Assembly: GCA_963676655.2 (NCBI GenBank)
Contig: CAXXKX010000002.1
Location: 992,001-1,056,000, forward strand
DNA length: 64,000 bases
From: G963676655 sp963676655
GTDB taxonomy: Bacteria; Verrucomicrobiota; Lentisphaeria; Victivallales; Victivallaceae
Reading direction: 5' to 3'
The notes beneath the pieces were generated by a model. It ran no database searches, had not been told where the DNA came from, and saw only the letters and a list, made by a program, of their open reading frames with translations. Below, piece by piece: positions 35,216 through 44,900 of this stretch (the stretch's first letter is position 1; each line of letters opens with the position of its first letter). Made by a program: the position numbers and the translations under genes.

Positions 35216-36223
35216 ATGCCTGCATTTACTACGCCGATTATCTGGTTGAACATTATCATTTTTATTTGCGGCTTAGCTGCGCTCATCAAAGGCAGCGACT
35301 GGTTTGTTGACGGCGCGGTAGCGGTTGCCAGGCGTTTTAACGTGCCGCAAGTTGTTATCGGATTGACCCTGGTCAGTATCGGTACTTCATTGCCGGAACT
35401 TGCCACTGATGTTTACGCTTCCTGTCGGGCTTTTGCCGGTTCCGGAAATGCCGGCGAGATCATTGCCGGTGATATAATTGGCAGCAATATTACAAATATC
35501 GCTTTAGTTCTTGGTATCGGCACGATTATCATGGGATCGATAGCGACTCCCAGGCAGTTGTTATTGCGTGACGTAGTGTTCATGCTTATCATCTTTTTGC
35601 TGTTACCGCTAGCGGCTTTGACCAGTGGAGCCGGAGAACTTCATATTGGTCGATTTTGGGGAATCGTTCTACTGGTTATTTTGGCTTTTTATCTATATTT
35701 TCTCTTCCGGCATCCTGAGAAGGTAAATGAGATGGAAGAAGAAGAGGCAGAGGAGACGACAATCAAGACTATGTCCGGCGCATCCTTCGCGATAATAGTC
35801 GGGATCACTTGCATTTTCAGTGGAGCTAAAGCTTTGGTTGACAATGTCCTTGCGGTGGCCTTGGATTTGGGGTTGAGTACTGCTTTGGTTGCGGCTACTG
35901 TGGTTGCATTCGGCACCTCGCTGCCGGAACTGGCAGTGACGGTAACCGGAGCAATTAAAAAACAGCATTCTTTGGCTTTGGGAAACATTATCGGCAGCTG
36001 TACATTTAACATTCTGCTGATTATCGGCGTTTGTTCAAGCATTAATCCCATTCCGATTACCCGGGAGATGATGTATTTTAATATTCCGGTTATGGTAGCG
36101 TGCGGTATTTTACTGGCCATATTTATGCGGACAAAATGGAAACTGGTCAGGCTTGAGGGAGCTGGTTTGCTCCTTGCATATATTGTATTTGTTATCTTCA
36201 ATATTATGAAGATAAAAGGCTGA
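35216..36223 (+). CDS. CaCA-family Na+/Ca2+ antiporter (YrbG-like)
   Basis: 335 aa, ten helices in two inverted halves. The alpha repeats are visible as LTLVSIGTSLPELATDVYAS with GDIIGSNITNIALVLG, and ATVVAFGTSLPELAVTVTGA with GNIIGSCTFNILLIIG; the central glutamates ligate calcium. An acidic loop (MEEEEAEE) divides the halves. Exports Ca2+ in exchange for Na+ or H+. Converges with the HIT gene 5 bp away. A palindrome ATTAATTC/GAATTAAT precedes it at 35164-35187. Confidence 0.92.
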   Translation: MPAFTTPIIWLNIIIFICGLAALIKGSDWFVDGAVAVARRFNVPQVVIGLTLVSIGTSLPELATDVYASCRAFAGSGNAGEIIAGDIIGSNITNIALVLGIGTIIMGSIATPRQLLLRDVVFMLIIFLLLPLAALTSGAGELHIGRFWGIVLLVILAFYLYFLFRHPEKVNEMEEEEAEETTIKTMSGASFAIIVGITCIFSGAKALVDNVLAVALDLGLSTALVAATVVAFGTSLPELAVTVTGAIKKQHSLALGNIIGSCTFNILLIIGVCSSINPIPITREMMYFNIPVMVACGILLAIFMRTKWKLVRLEGAGLLLAYIVFVIFNIMKIKG

Positions 36224-36228
36224 AACTG

Positions 36229-36714
36229 TTAACTCCAGCTGTTTCGAAGCAATTCCGCAGTGGCAATTAGAGCTTCAGGGACGACCCGGTTGTTGCCTAC
36301 TACCGCCATGAAGTTATTGTCGCCAACCCAGCGCGGGACAATATGCATGTGCAAATGATCCTTTACTCCGGCTCCGGCCGCTGCCCCAAGGTTGAATCCG
36401 ACGTTGAAACCTTCCGGCTGCATCACTTTACGCAAAATTTGCTGTGCCTCCACGCAAAGTTCCATTATTTCAGCCCGAACTTCAGAGGAAACCTCTGCCA
36501 GATCTCCGATATGATCGTAAGGTGCAACCATCAGATGCCCTGAATTGTATGGATAGCGGTTTAGAATGATAAAAGCGTTTTTACCGCGATGGATAATCAA
36601 ACGTTCTTCCATCGTGTCCGCCCCCGGATGCTTATTGCCGCAGAGAAAACATTCCCCGTCTTTTTCAGACCGGATAAACTCTATTCTCCAGGGTGCCCAC
36701 AATGGTCGATCCAT
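36229..36714 (-). CDS. HIT-family (histidine triad) hydrolase, Ap4A phosphorylase-like
   Basis: 161 aa. DRPLWAPWRIEFIRSEKDGE and CFLCGNKH (zinc-type cysteine pair) open the protein; the triad is HLHMHIVPRWVGD. This arrangement, with a WAPWR opening, is typical of bacterial AP4A phosphorylase-like HIT proteins. AAGGAAG ribosome site. Two bases after the PfkB kinase stop, so co-transcribed. Confidence 0.92.
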   Translation of the reverse strand: MDRPLWAPWRIEFIRSEKDGECFLCGNKHPGADTMEERLIIHRGKNAFIILNRYPYNSGHLMVAPYDHIGDLAEVSSEVRAEIMELCVEAQQILRKVMQPEGFNVGFNLGAAAGAGVKDHLHMHIVPRWVGDNNFMAVVGNNRVVPEALIATAELLRNSWS

Positions 36715-36716
36715 GA

Positions 36717-37916
36717 TTACTTCCTTTTCTTGCTGATCTGCTCAAGATAGCTTTTATAATAACGTTCCACTTTTTCGCGTTTTTCGCCCGGAGTTTTTTC
36801 CAGATAGGTCCCGCCTACGCAGAAGCAGGCAAAACCGCCGGAAGCTGCGCCCCAGGCCGCGGCTTCAATCAGATCAGGTTTTTCATCCGGATTGTCTTTC
36901 AACTGTTGACATATTCCGGCTACGACTCCGCCGCAGAAATTGTCTCCGCATCCGGTGGTGTCTCCGCGCAACTCAGGATGTTCTTCCATATCGATGTCAG
37001 CCTGCTTGCAGACCGGGAACGAGTCGAGTTCCTGTTCCTTGCAGGAGCGTCCGCTGCTCCAGATATAGAAATTTTTCGCGCCGTGTGTGATAATAAATGA
37101 GGAAACTCCGAACGCTTTCAGAAAATGAGCCGCAGATTGAATATTGCCCGCGCCGGTCATTTTCATGGCTTCATCCCAGTCTACAATCAGCAGGTCAATA
37201 TAACGATAGGTGTCGTCGCTTTCGCCAATGGGCCACGGCGAACCGGGATTTTCTTTTTCGTTGCGGAAATCGAATACGGTGCTGACGATATTGAAGCATT
37301 TGTTTTCGAGTCCTTTGAGCAGTACTTTATTCAGGTGATCGTGGAGATCCGGAACGAGAGCGGTCGCTCCGGCCAGGATTACATTGGCTTCATAAAATTC
37401 GTCATTGATCATTTCCGGAGTATAAAACCATGCCGCGCCGATATTGTTGATAAAGGTTCGTTCTCCCTTGCCATTATGATAATTCGGGTCGGAAAGTACA
37501 TAAGTAAACGGAGTTACACCTTTAACGGTTACATAGTTATCAATGTTGATCGGGGTTTGCTCCACGATTGAGAGAATGTTTTGTCCGATCTCGTCATTTC
37601 CCATCGCCCCGTAGAAGTTGACTTGGAAGTCGTCGTTTTCAAGCAGTTGCGCGATATTGATCCCGGCCACGATAGCCGGTCCGCCGACGTTCCAGGCATC
37701 TGGTTGGCTGGAGCCGAGGATTTCGTGCGCTATATTGGAGAATCGAGTGTTTCCTGCAAAGTATTCCAGTTCTTCCGCGAAGACCAGTTGACCGGGGATC
37801 AGGCCGCCGTCGCCCTGTTTTACGGATTTGTATTTCTGAAATCCGGGGCTGTTAAAATCAACATTTGTGTAAAGATAGTCGCACAGCGAACAACCTAGAA
37901 CTGAAACCTTGAACAT
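36717..37916 (-). CDS. PfkB-family carbohydrate kinase
   Basis: 399 aa, ribokinase-like fold. N-terminal block WNVGGPAIVAGINIAQLL and the ATP/anion-hole motif DTTGCGDNFCGGVVAGI near the C-terminus (catalytic Asp in GCGDNF) are those of PfkB kinases. It phosphorylates a sugar or nucleoside; the substrate is not clear. Longer than most members by about 80 residues. AAGGAG ribosome site. First gene of a two-gene unit with the HIT protein. Confidence 0.9.
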   Translation of the reverse strand: MFKVSVLGCSLCDYLYTNVDFNSPGFQKYKSVKQGDGGLIPGQLVFAEELEYFAGNTRFSNIAHEILGSSQPDAWNVGGPAIVAGINIAQLLENDDFQVNFYGAMGNDEIGQNILSIVEQTPINIDNYVTVKGVTPFTYVLSDPNYHNGKGERTFINNIGAAWFYTPEMINDEFYEANVILAGATALVPDLHDHLNKVLLKGLENKCFNIVSTVFDFRNEKENPGSPWPIGESDDTYRYIDLLIVDWDEAMKMTGAGNIQSAAHFLKAFGVSSFIITHGAKNFYIWSSGRSCKEQELDSFPVCKQADIDMEEHPELRGDTTGCGDNFCGGVVAGICQQLKDNPDEKPDLIEAAAWGAASGGFACFCVGGTYLEKTPGEKREKVERYYKSYLEQISKKRK

Positions 37917-38000
37917 AAAAAACTCCTTATTAGTAATATTTGATCTTCTAACAATAAAGGATAACGGGATTTTTTCAAGTTCGCAGTGAAATAAAAATGC

Positions 38001-39131
38001 TTAAATCAGCGCTTCTTCAATCGCTTCATGCAGTTTATTCGTAGTTGCTTTGTAGTTTCCGGTAATAAAGTGGTTGCAGACGAAACGGTTTGACCAGTTC
38101 GGATATCCGAGAGTTTTGAAGTATACCCGTTTAAACCAGGGATGTTTCCAGGCTTTGTTGATAAATTCCTGCATGCGGATATGATGGTGTATTAATTCCA
38201 GTCTTTGTTGATATGCCTCGTTCAAATCAATGTTTTTATCGAGATATTCGATGATTGCCTGAGACGCGAACAGTCCTGATGCGGAGGCGTAGTACAAGCC
38301 TTCCCCGGTAATTGCGTTAGCCAGCCCGGCTGCGTCGCCGACCAGAATGAGCGGCATTGTCCGGCTGTATGGTTCTCTGACGTAATTGCCGATAGGCAGA
38401 AACGCTCCCTGCCACGGTCCGACTTTATCAGCGACGCCGTAATCCTGCAGGAATCTGGCGAAAGCGGCTCGGGTATCTTTGACCCACGAGGTTTCACCGC
38501 CGATTCCGTACATCATCGCGCCGTGGGCGGCGGGAAATTTCCAGGCATAGCCGTTTCTGATATAATTGAAATAGATACAAACATCATTCGGCTCGGTATT
38601 TTTTTCCGCCGGAACAAAAGCCTCAAAACAAAAGCAATTGGTTTGATAATCCGGGGCGATCAGTTTTCTTACCTGGCTCAACGCGCCATCAGCTCCAACC
38701 AGCACTTTGAATTCGATAACCTCTCCGGACGCAAGCGTAACCGTATTTGCGGTGATCGAATCAGGCTTGATTATGGAGTTTTCATAAACGGTCCCACCGG
38801 CATCTTTGAAATGTTCGATTAAATAATTGTCGAAAGAAACCCGGTCGATCAAATCAAGAATTTGCGTATTAAAGGTGGAAAAGTGCCGGTCTTTCATGAA
38901 AAATCTGACCCGGTCGGTTTTTTCGACAAAGATTTCGTCAATTGATTTACCAAGCATTTTTTCATAGACAAAACGGGCTTTGTGGGCCATCAAGCCGCCG
39001 CAGAGTTTGTGGCGCGGGAAACTTGCCTTATCGACAATCGCGACTTTTTTGCCCTTTTTGCTAAGCATGTAGCCTAAACTTGAACCGGCCGGTCCGCCGC
39101 CGACTATTACAGTATCATATTCTATTGCCAT
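38001..39131 (-). CDS. Geranylgeranyl reductase-family FAD oxidoreductase
   Basis: 376 aa. FAD-binding start DTVIVGGGPAGSSLGYMLSK, the PRHKLCGGLM motif of the geranylgeranyl reductase group, and LILVGDAAGLANAITGEGLY for the second FAD site. Members reduce isoprenoid chains or act as electron-transfer flavoproteins. Prediction of the exact substrate is not possible. Single gene; a 363-base intergenic stretch lies upstream. Confidence 0.9.
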   Translation of the reverse strand: MAIEYDTVIVGGGPAGSSLGYMLSKKGKKVAIVDKASFPRHKLCGGLMAHKARFVYEKMLGKSIDEIFVEKTDRVRFFMKDRHFSTFNTQILDLIDRVSFDNYLIEHFKDAGGTVYENSIIKPDSITANTVTLASGEVIEFKVLVGADGALSQVRKLIAPDYQTNCFCFEAFVPAEKNTEPNDVCIYFNYIRNGYAWKFPAAHGAMMYGIGGETSWVKDTRAAFARFLQDYGVADKVGPWQGAFLPIGNYVREPYSRTMPLILVGDAAGLANAITGEGLYYASASGLFASQAIIEYLDKNIDLNEAYQQRLELIHHHIRMQEFINKAWKHPWFKRVYFKTLGYPNWSNRFVCNHFITGNYKATTNKLHEAIEEALI

Positions 39132-39494
39132 TTTTTAACCTTGTTATTATGCTCAAACGCTTCTCAATATGTCGCGCTTCCCCGCTTTTTCAAGTCGTTT
39201 TACTTGACAAAACCCGAAATTACGCATTTTCTCATGTGTGGCGGCACTGACAAGAAGCGCAATTAGTCGCTATTTTTATCGCAGGTGGTGGGAGTGTAAG
39301 TTGTTTGTTTTTAATGTCTTGTTGTTTATTTATAGTCAAGCCGTCTGAATAAAGTTACATTACTAATAAGTGTCTTACAGGTTGAACTATTTTGATATAT
39401 ATGCTATATTTTTCACAAGATGAATTGAAATAAATAATCCTGGCGACGCGAAAATTATTTTACGCCATTGTCATTAACATTCAGAATGGTATTT
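39132..39494. other. Intergenic region between divergent genes, containing motif copy B
   Basis: 363 bases without a gene. It must contain the promoters of the reductase (minus) and of trmL (plus), but no convincing -35/-10 pair was found. It holds copy B of the dispersed dyad motif at 39311-39348. Confidence 0.5.
39311..39352 (+). repeat. Dispersed intergenic dyad motif, copy B
   Basis: TTAATGTCTTGT (39311-39322), 8 bp, TATAGTCAAGCCGTCTGA (39331-39348). The arms TTTAT and ATAAA pair around TCA-AGCCGTC-TGA with a two-base bulge. Confidence 0.6.
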
Positions 39495-39968
39495 ATGAAT
39501 AAAAGTAACAATTTTAATGTGGTTCTGGTTGCTCCAGAAATACCGCAAAATACCGGAAACATCGGCCGGTTGTGCGTTTCCACAAATACACGGCTGCATC
39601 TGATCAAGCCATTGGGATTCTCGCTTGAAGACAAATATCTGAAACGGGCGGGAATGGATTACTGGCCGCAACTTAAACCTGATATCTATGATTGCTGGGA
39701 TGATTTTATGGCTGTAAATCCTCACGCTGAACTATTGTTTTTTTCGACAAAAACCGATAAAATATTCTGGGACTGCCAGTATCCGCAAAACGCCTACCTG
39801 GTTTTTGGTAATGAAGGGCACGGACTGCCTGCTGATTTTTATGAAAAATATCGTGACCGCATGTATACTATACCAATGCGCGGTGATTTTTGCCGGAGTT
39901 TCAATTTGGCCAACTCGGTGGCAATTTCTCTTTTTGAGGGCCTAAGACAGCAAAACGTCAGGACATAA
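39495..39968 (+). CDS. trmL: tRNA (cytidine(34)-2'-O)-methyltransferase, SPOUT family
   Basis: 158 aa from ATG 39495 (ATG 39486 also possible). LVAPEIPQNTGNIGRLCVST is the family's N-terminal motif, AGMDYW and YLVFGNEGHGLP follow, and MRGDFCRSFNLANSVAISLF is the knotted SAM-binding end. Methylates the wobble base of some leucine tRNAs. Followed by a small membrane protein gene 2 bp later. Confidence 0.95.
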   Translation: MNKSNNFNVVLVAPEIPQNTGNIGRLCVSTNTRLHLIKPLGFSLEDKYLKRAGMDYWPQLKPDIYDCWDDFMAVNPHAELLFFSTKTDKIFWDCQYPQNAYLVFGNEGHGLPADFYEKYRDRMYTIPMRGDFCRSFNLANSVAISLFEGLRQQNVRT

Positions 39969-39970
39969 TT

Positions 39971-40297
39971 ATGGAAAAATTTTTGAAAATTGTTTTTATA
40001 GCAATCGGCGCGGTAATCATTATCGGTCTGGTAATACTATTATTGCCGCTCTTGATAATCGGCATTCTGCTTGGACTGCTCTTCGGAAAGCTCAAGATAG
40101 CTCAACTGAACGCTTTAAGCAAGCGGAAATACGGTTGTCATGAGGATGCATATTTTGTTGATTCAAATGATCTTTCAGAATTCTCAGATCAGAGTGGCGA
40201 CAGTGGATACAGAGATATCTCTGATGGCCAGGGCATTGACTATGAGGACGGAGAGATTATTGACGTACAGGCAAAAGAGGTAGACGAAAAGCAGTAA
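39971..40297 (+). CDS. Small membrane protein of unknown function
   Basis: 108 aa: one long or two short transmembrane segments (residues about 5-40) then an acidic cytoplasmic or external tail rich in Asp, Glu and Ser (SEFSDQSGDSGYRDISDG). Starts two bases after trmL, so translationally linked. No family recognised. Confidence 0.7.
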   Translation: MEKFLKIVFIAIGAVIIIGLVILLLPLLIIGILLGLLFGKLKIAQLNALSKRKYGCHEDAYFVDSNDLSEFSDQSGDSGYRDISDGQGIDYEDGEIIDVQAKEVDEKQ

Positions 40298-40331
40298 TTT
40301 ATACTTGAAAATACGTCTGTTCCAGCTGGTT

Positions 40332-40366
40332 TTACCTTGACTTTACCTTGAGTAAGTGATAGATTT
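40332..40366 (+). promoter_or_regulatory. Putative promoter with 11-bp-spaced direct repeats
   Basis: TTTACCTTGA occurs at 40332-40341 and again at 40343-40352, an 11-bp period as in response-regulator boxes. They overlap TTGACT (40338-40343) with TAGATT (40361-40366) 17 bp downstream. Upstream of the kinase gene starting at 40407. Confidence 0.45.
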
Positions 40367-40406
40367 ATATTGATTGGTAACGGACTTTTAACAAGCGAAA
40401 AGTTTT

Positions 40407-41906
40407 ATGCAAAAAGATATGACTAAAATGCACTTACCGCAGGATATTTCGGCAACCATCATCAATGGTTTCAACATGGCTGTCTGGAGCTATCGGGCCG
40501 ATGAAAAAAAATTTGAATTGAAAGATAATGCCGAAGGTACAACAGGCTGGACCCAGCAGGAACTTGAATCGGAGAATGTCAGTTTTCTGGAACTGGTTCA
40601 CCCCGATGAACGTGGGGAACTCGAGTCGCAATTGACCCATTGCGCCTCGGGAGAAGAACCTCTGGTTAGTACTGAATTCAGGTTGCGGCATCGGACCGGA
40701 GGATACTTCTGGATGCGCTGCAGCGGAACCCGCGGAGAGAATGACGGTAACATTCTTACCGGTTTGATCGAGAATATTCATCGACATAAGTTGAATGAAC
40801 AGGCATTGTTGGAAAGTGAGGAGAAGTTCCATAAAGTCGTATCCGGGGCCGCCATCGGAATTATGATAATTCAGAACGGTCGACTGGCTTTTGCCAACAC
40901 TTTCTTACTTGATCTGCTGAATGTCAGTCAATTAGAATTAAAAATGATGGAGATTGACGACATCCTGCATCCGGGAGACCGGGTTGCCGGCGGTCGTACC
41001 GCAATGCTGCGTTATCAAAACGAGGGAGCCGATTTTAACCAGGAACTTCATCTCCGGATAAAATGCGAGAAAAAATGGCGGTCCATGGCCTGCAACGGTA
41101 CGGTTATAGAATGGAACGGACGACCCGCGGTACTGCAGTTTATGACTGACGTTACAGAAAAAGAACGTCTTGAAAGTGACCTGCGTCAGTCTCAGAAAAT
41201 GGAGGCCGTTGGTCAACTGGCCGGTGGCGTTGCTCATGATTTCAGAAATATGTTGAATGTGATTCTCGGCTACGGCAGGATGCTAGAGAAAAAAGTGGAA
41301 CCTGAATCACGCGAACGCAATTATATTGATCGTATGCTGGAAGCTGGAGCCAGGGCTGAAAGTCTGGTCCAGCAGCTTTTGACATTCAGTCGCAAAGAAG
41401 CGATGAATCCGGAATTGTTCGCACCGCAGGCCGCGGCGGGAGGATTGCTTAATATTATCGGGCGGATACTTGGTAAAGATATTAAAATAGAACTGGATTA
41501 CCGGAAGGATCAGGATTTTCTGGTCAATGCCGACCGCGGACAATTTGAGCAGGTTTTAACCAATCTGTGTGTTAACGCGCGTGACGCCATGGATGCCAAA
41601 GGCGAACTGAAAATCTTTTTTGAAAGGGACAAAGTCGAAGATGGGATCTCTGCCGTTTTCGCCGATACCAAACCGGGCGAATTCGTCAAGATGTCGGTAA
41701 CTGATACCGGGTCGGGAATTTCTCCTGAAGATATGGAACATATTTTCGAACCATTTTTCACGACCAAGGAAACCGGAAAAGGGACCGGCTTGGGATTGGC
41801 TACGGTATTCGCTATTGTCAAGCGTCACAAAGGTCTGATCAGAATCGACTCAACAAAAGGCGTTGGTACGACATTCCACATTTATTTACCGGTGGCTGAA
41901 CAATAA
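40407..41906 (+). CDS. PAS-domain sensor histidine kinase (cytoplasmic)
   Basis: 499 aa, no signal peptide or helix. Two PAS domains (about 15-125, ending FLELVHPDERGEL-type fold, and 135-250), HisKA with QLAGGVAHDFRNMLNVILGY (phospho-His near residue 277) and HATPase_c (NLCVNARDAMD, DTGSGISPEDMEHIFEPFF, GTGLGLATVFAI). Kinase catalytic residues intact. The AHDFRN/AHDFNN type is common in NtrB-like and hybrid kinases. No response regulator gene adjoins. Signal unknown. Confidence 0.92.
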   Translation: MQKDMTKMHLPQDISATIINGFNMAVWSYRADEKKFELKDNAEGTTGWTQQELESENVSFLELVHPDERGELESQLTHCASGEEPLVSTEFRLRHRTGGYFWMRCSGTRGENDGNILTGLIENIHRHKLNEQALLESEEKFHKVVSGAAIGIMIIQNGRLAFANTFLLDLLNVSQLELKMMEIDDILHPGDRVAGGRTAMLRYQNEGADFNQELHLRIKCEKKWRSMACNGTVIEWNGRPAVLQFMTDVTEKERLESDLRQSQKMEAVGQLAGGVAHDFRNMLNVILGYGRMLEKKVEPESRERNYIDRMLEAGARAESLVQQLLTFSRKEAMNPELFAPQAAAGGLLNIIGRILGKDIKIELDYRKDQDFLVNADRGQFEQVLTNLCVNARDAMDAKGELKIFFERDKVEDGISAVFADTKPGEFVKMSVTDTGSGISPEDMEHIFEPFFTTKETGKGTGLGLATVFAIVKRHKGLIRIDSTKGVGTTFHIYLPVAEQ

Positions 41907-41949
41907 ATCGGATCATTTTACCTGGGCACAGCCAGGGAAAGCTGTTACT

Positions 41950-44900
41950 ATGAGAACAAAACTCTTTATTCTAAAGCTTCTTTTTGTTTCATTGTTTCTT
42001 GTGTCTCATAGTCTCTATTCTCACATTCCATCAAAATCAAAGGAGATAGAGCCGGTAAGAATTGGCTATATCGATTTTGTGCCGGTTTTTTTTCGTAATA
42101 ACGAAGGGGATGCTGATGGTTCATTTATATACATTCTCCGGCTTTGGAGTCACAGCAGTGGCATTCCGATAAAACTGATTTATTTTGATGAATGGAAAAA
42201 TGCCGTTGCTGCACTCGAAAACGGCTCAATTGATTTACTGCCTGGAGTGTACAAAACTCCGGAACGGGAAAAAAAATATATTTTTTCCACTCCTTTTGCC
42301 TCTTTCAGAGAAGATTTGTTTATTCGTAAAGAGTTGAGTCGTACCGGGATTAATACTGCGGTCTTCGGCGTGATCCAGGATACTTATCGTGAAAGATGGT
42401 TGCGTCAGGATTATCCCCTGGCTACATTTAAACTCTGTAAAAATCCCCAGACCCTGGTTTCTGAGTTCGCTAAGAATAACATTCAAGTTTTCGCAATGAA
42501 TCAGAATTCCGGCGTCAGGTATTTGAGTCAAATCGGGATGTCGCTAAACCAGCAATACCGAATTCAACCGTACCGTACTCTTGATTCGTGCGCGGTTGCT
42601 ATGCCGAAAAATGCTGATATCATAGAAAAACTTAACGAAGGCCTGAAAAAAATTGGTACTCAAAAGCTTGATTCAATTCTCAGGGCCTGGCGAGTTGACA
42701 AGAACCAGCATGATCAAGTATTTTCCCGACCCGTCAGGATTATCTATGTAAAAGACATTTCTCCTTACCAGTATGCCGATAGTAACGATAATCCAGCCGG
42801 GTTTTGCCCTGAATTCTGGCGAAGATTTGCTTTCGAGAATAATATTGAGGTTGAATTCATCGGCGCTGATAACTGGGGAAAATCTTTGGAGATGCTTTAT
42901 TCCGGCGAAGGTGATTTGCACTGCGGAATGTTTTATTCAAAAGAAAGAAGCAAGCTTCTGGTATTTACCAAGCCCTACTTAACTACAAAACTGGCGTTGT
43001 ATATTGATGATTCGATCAGCGGCATTAATCGACTTTCAGATATTTCAGGTTTTGTTGTGGGTTGTACAAAGGGCTCTTTTGCGGCAACTACTTTGATCCG
43101 CAACAAAATTATGACCAAACAATTCAATAACAGTCAGGAAATGCTTGATGACTTCTACTCGGGAAAGACCAAAGCGGTGTTGATGCTGGATGAGTTTCCT
43201 GACTCAATTGACCTGCCCAATAAGAATAAAGATTTCTATAAGGTAATTCTGCCGAACCAGTTTTCCTGGCACGGCGCGGCTTTGGCGTCGAACAAAAAGT
43301 TGATTGAGCAGATTAACAAACTCATGGGATTTATTCAACAACCGACCGCGAAACAAATAAAGGTGTGGACGATCGGGGTTCCGTTAGGTCAACCGCCGAT
43401 GTCTTTTGCGACTCGTGACGGTTCCGTTTTAGGGGCAGTGCCGGAATTCTGGCGGGAAATGGCCGAAAAAAAGAAATACAAAGTTAAATTTGTTATTGGC
43501 AACTGGCTGCAGTTAAGGCAATGGCTGAAAGACGGCAGGATTGATTTTATCGGTCTGTCTCCCGGCAGTTATACCGAGGCGGCCTGGCTGCGCAGCATTC
43601 CCTTTGGAATTGTCTGTTCCCAGCAGCTTTACAGTGCAACCGGAAAAACGCCGCTGCCCAGAGAAAAATTCGGGGTTCTGCTGCCATCGTCAATCTCTGC
43701 TGCACTGCAATATCCGACGTTGCGTCTGCAGGCATACAATTCAGAAAAACAGATGATTTCTGATTACAAAAAAGGCGATATTTCAGGTTTCTTCATAGAT
43801 GATAAACTGAAATCTAAAATCGAAGCATATTATATTTTGGGAAAACCACTTACTCCAGTCCCTGACACCGCGTTTAAAAATAATTATGTTCTTCTTTATC
43901 CCTCAAGTCGCGGGCTGCCGATCTCTGTACGGGAAATTATGGTATCACCGGAAGATATTGAGACTTTCAAAACAATTGCCAATAAATGGCTGGTTGAAGG
44001 CTCGCTTCCCTGGAAACAGATTATCAGCAGTGCGTTCATTGCTCTTATTTTCCTGGCTTTGCTGATCATCTGGATTTTGCAGTTGAAACGGGAAATCCGG
44101 CGTCGTGTTACCATTACTGCAGAATTGCGTGAACGTGAATCAGAGCTGAGAGTCCAGCAGGAACAATTTCATATGGTTGAACACGCCGCTTCCATGGGAA
44201 CCTGGCAAATAGATTTGCAAAAAAGAATATGTTATTTCAATGAAACAGCTCAGGATTTATTAGGACTGCCGTACAACAGGCATGAATTGCGGTTTGATGA
44301 TGAGTTCATCACGAATGTGCACCCGGATGACCAGGCGGGTATTTTGTTTAACATTGTTAACAATCTCAGTGCTCCGCTGCTGAAAAATACTTTCAGATAT
44401 ATTAAAGGAAACAAGGAAATGGTTTGGATCCACTCATTCGGTCGAATAACCAAATACGACCAGAATGGGACCCCTTTGGTTTTGACCGGTTTCTTTCAGG
44501 ATATTTCCGCCAGGATTAACGCGGAGAAGGAAAGCGAACAGCAGCATATTTTGATCGACAGTCTTTTTAAAAATATTCCTTTTGGTCTGGCTTGCAGTGA
44601 TCCCGAAAATAACTTCAAACTGACTTTCTGGAACCCCGTAATGGAAACTCTGACCGGAATTAAGGCCAAAAAGGCGGTTGGCCATGACCTGAAGGAATTG
44701 CTGCCGAATAATTATGAAATTTTTAACCGTGAAGTTTCTCTGGTTCTGACTCAGCGCAGTAAAGTTGAAAATATCCGGGAAGTGACCATTGACGGGAAAC
44801 ATTTAAGCATCCGCTTCTATTTGTTTCCAATCTTTGACCATAACGGTAAGATGAAGTTGATTGTGACGATGCTGGAAGACGTAACAGAAAAAGTCAGTAT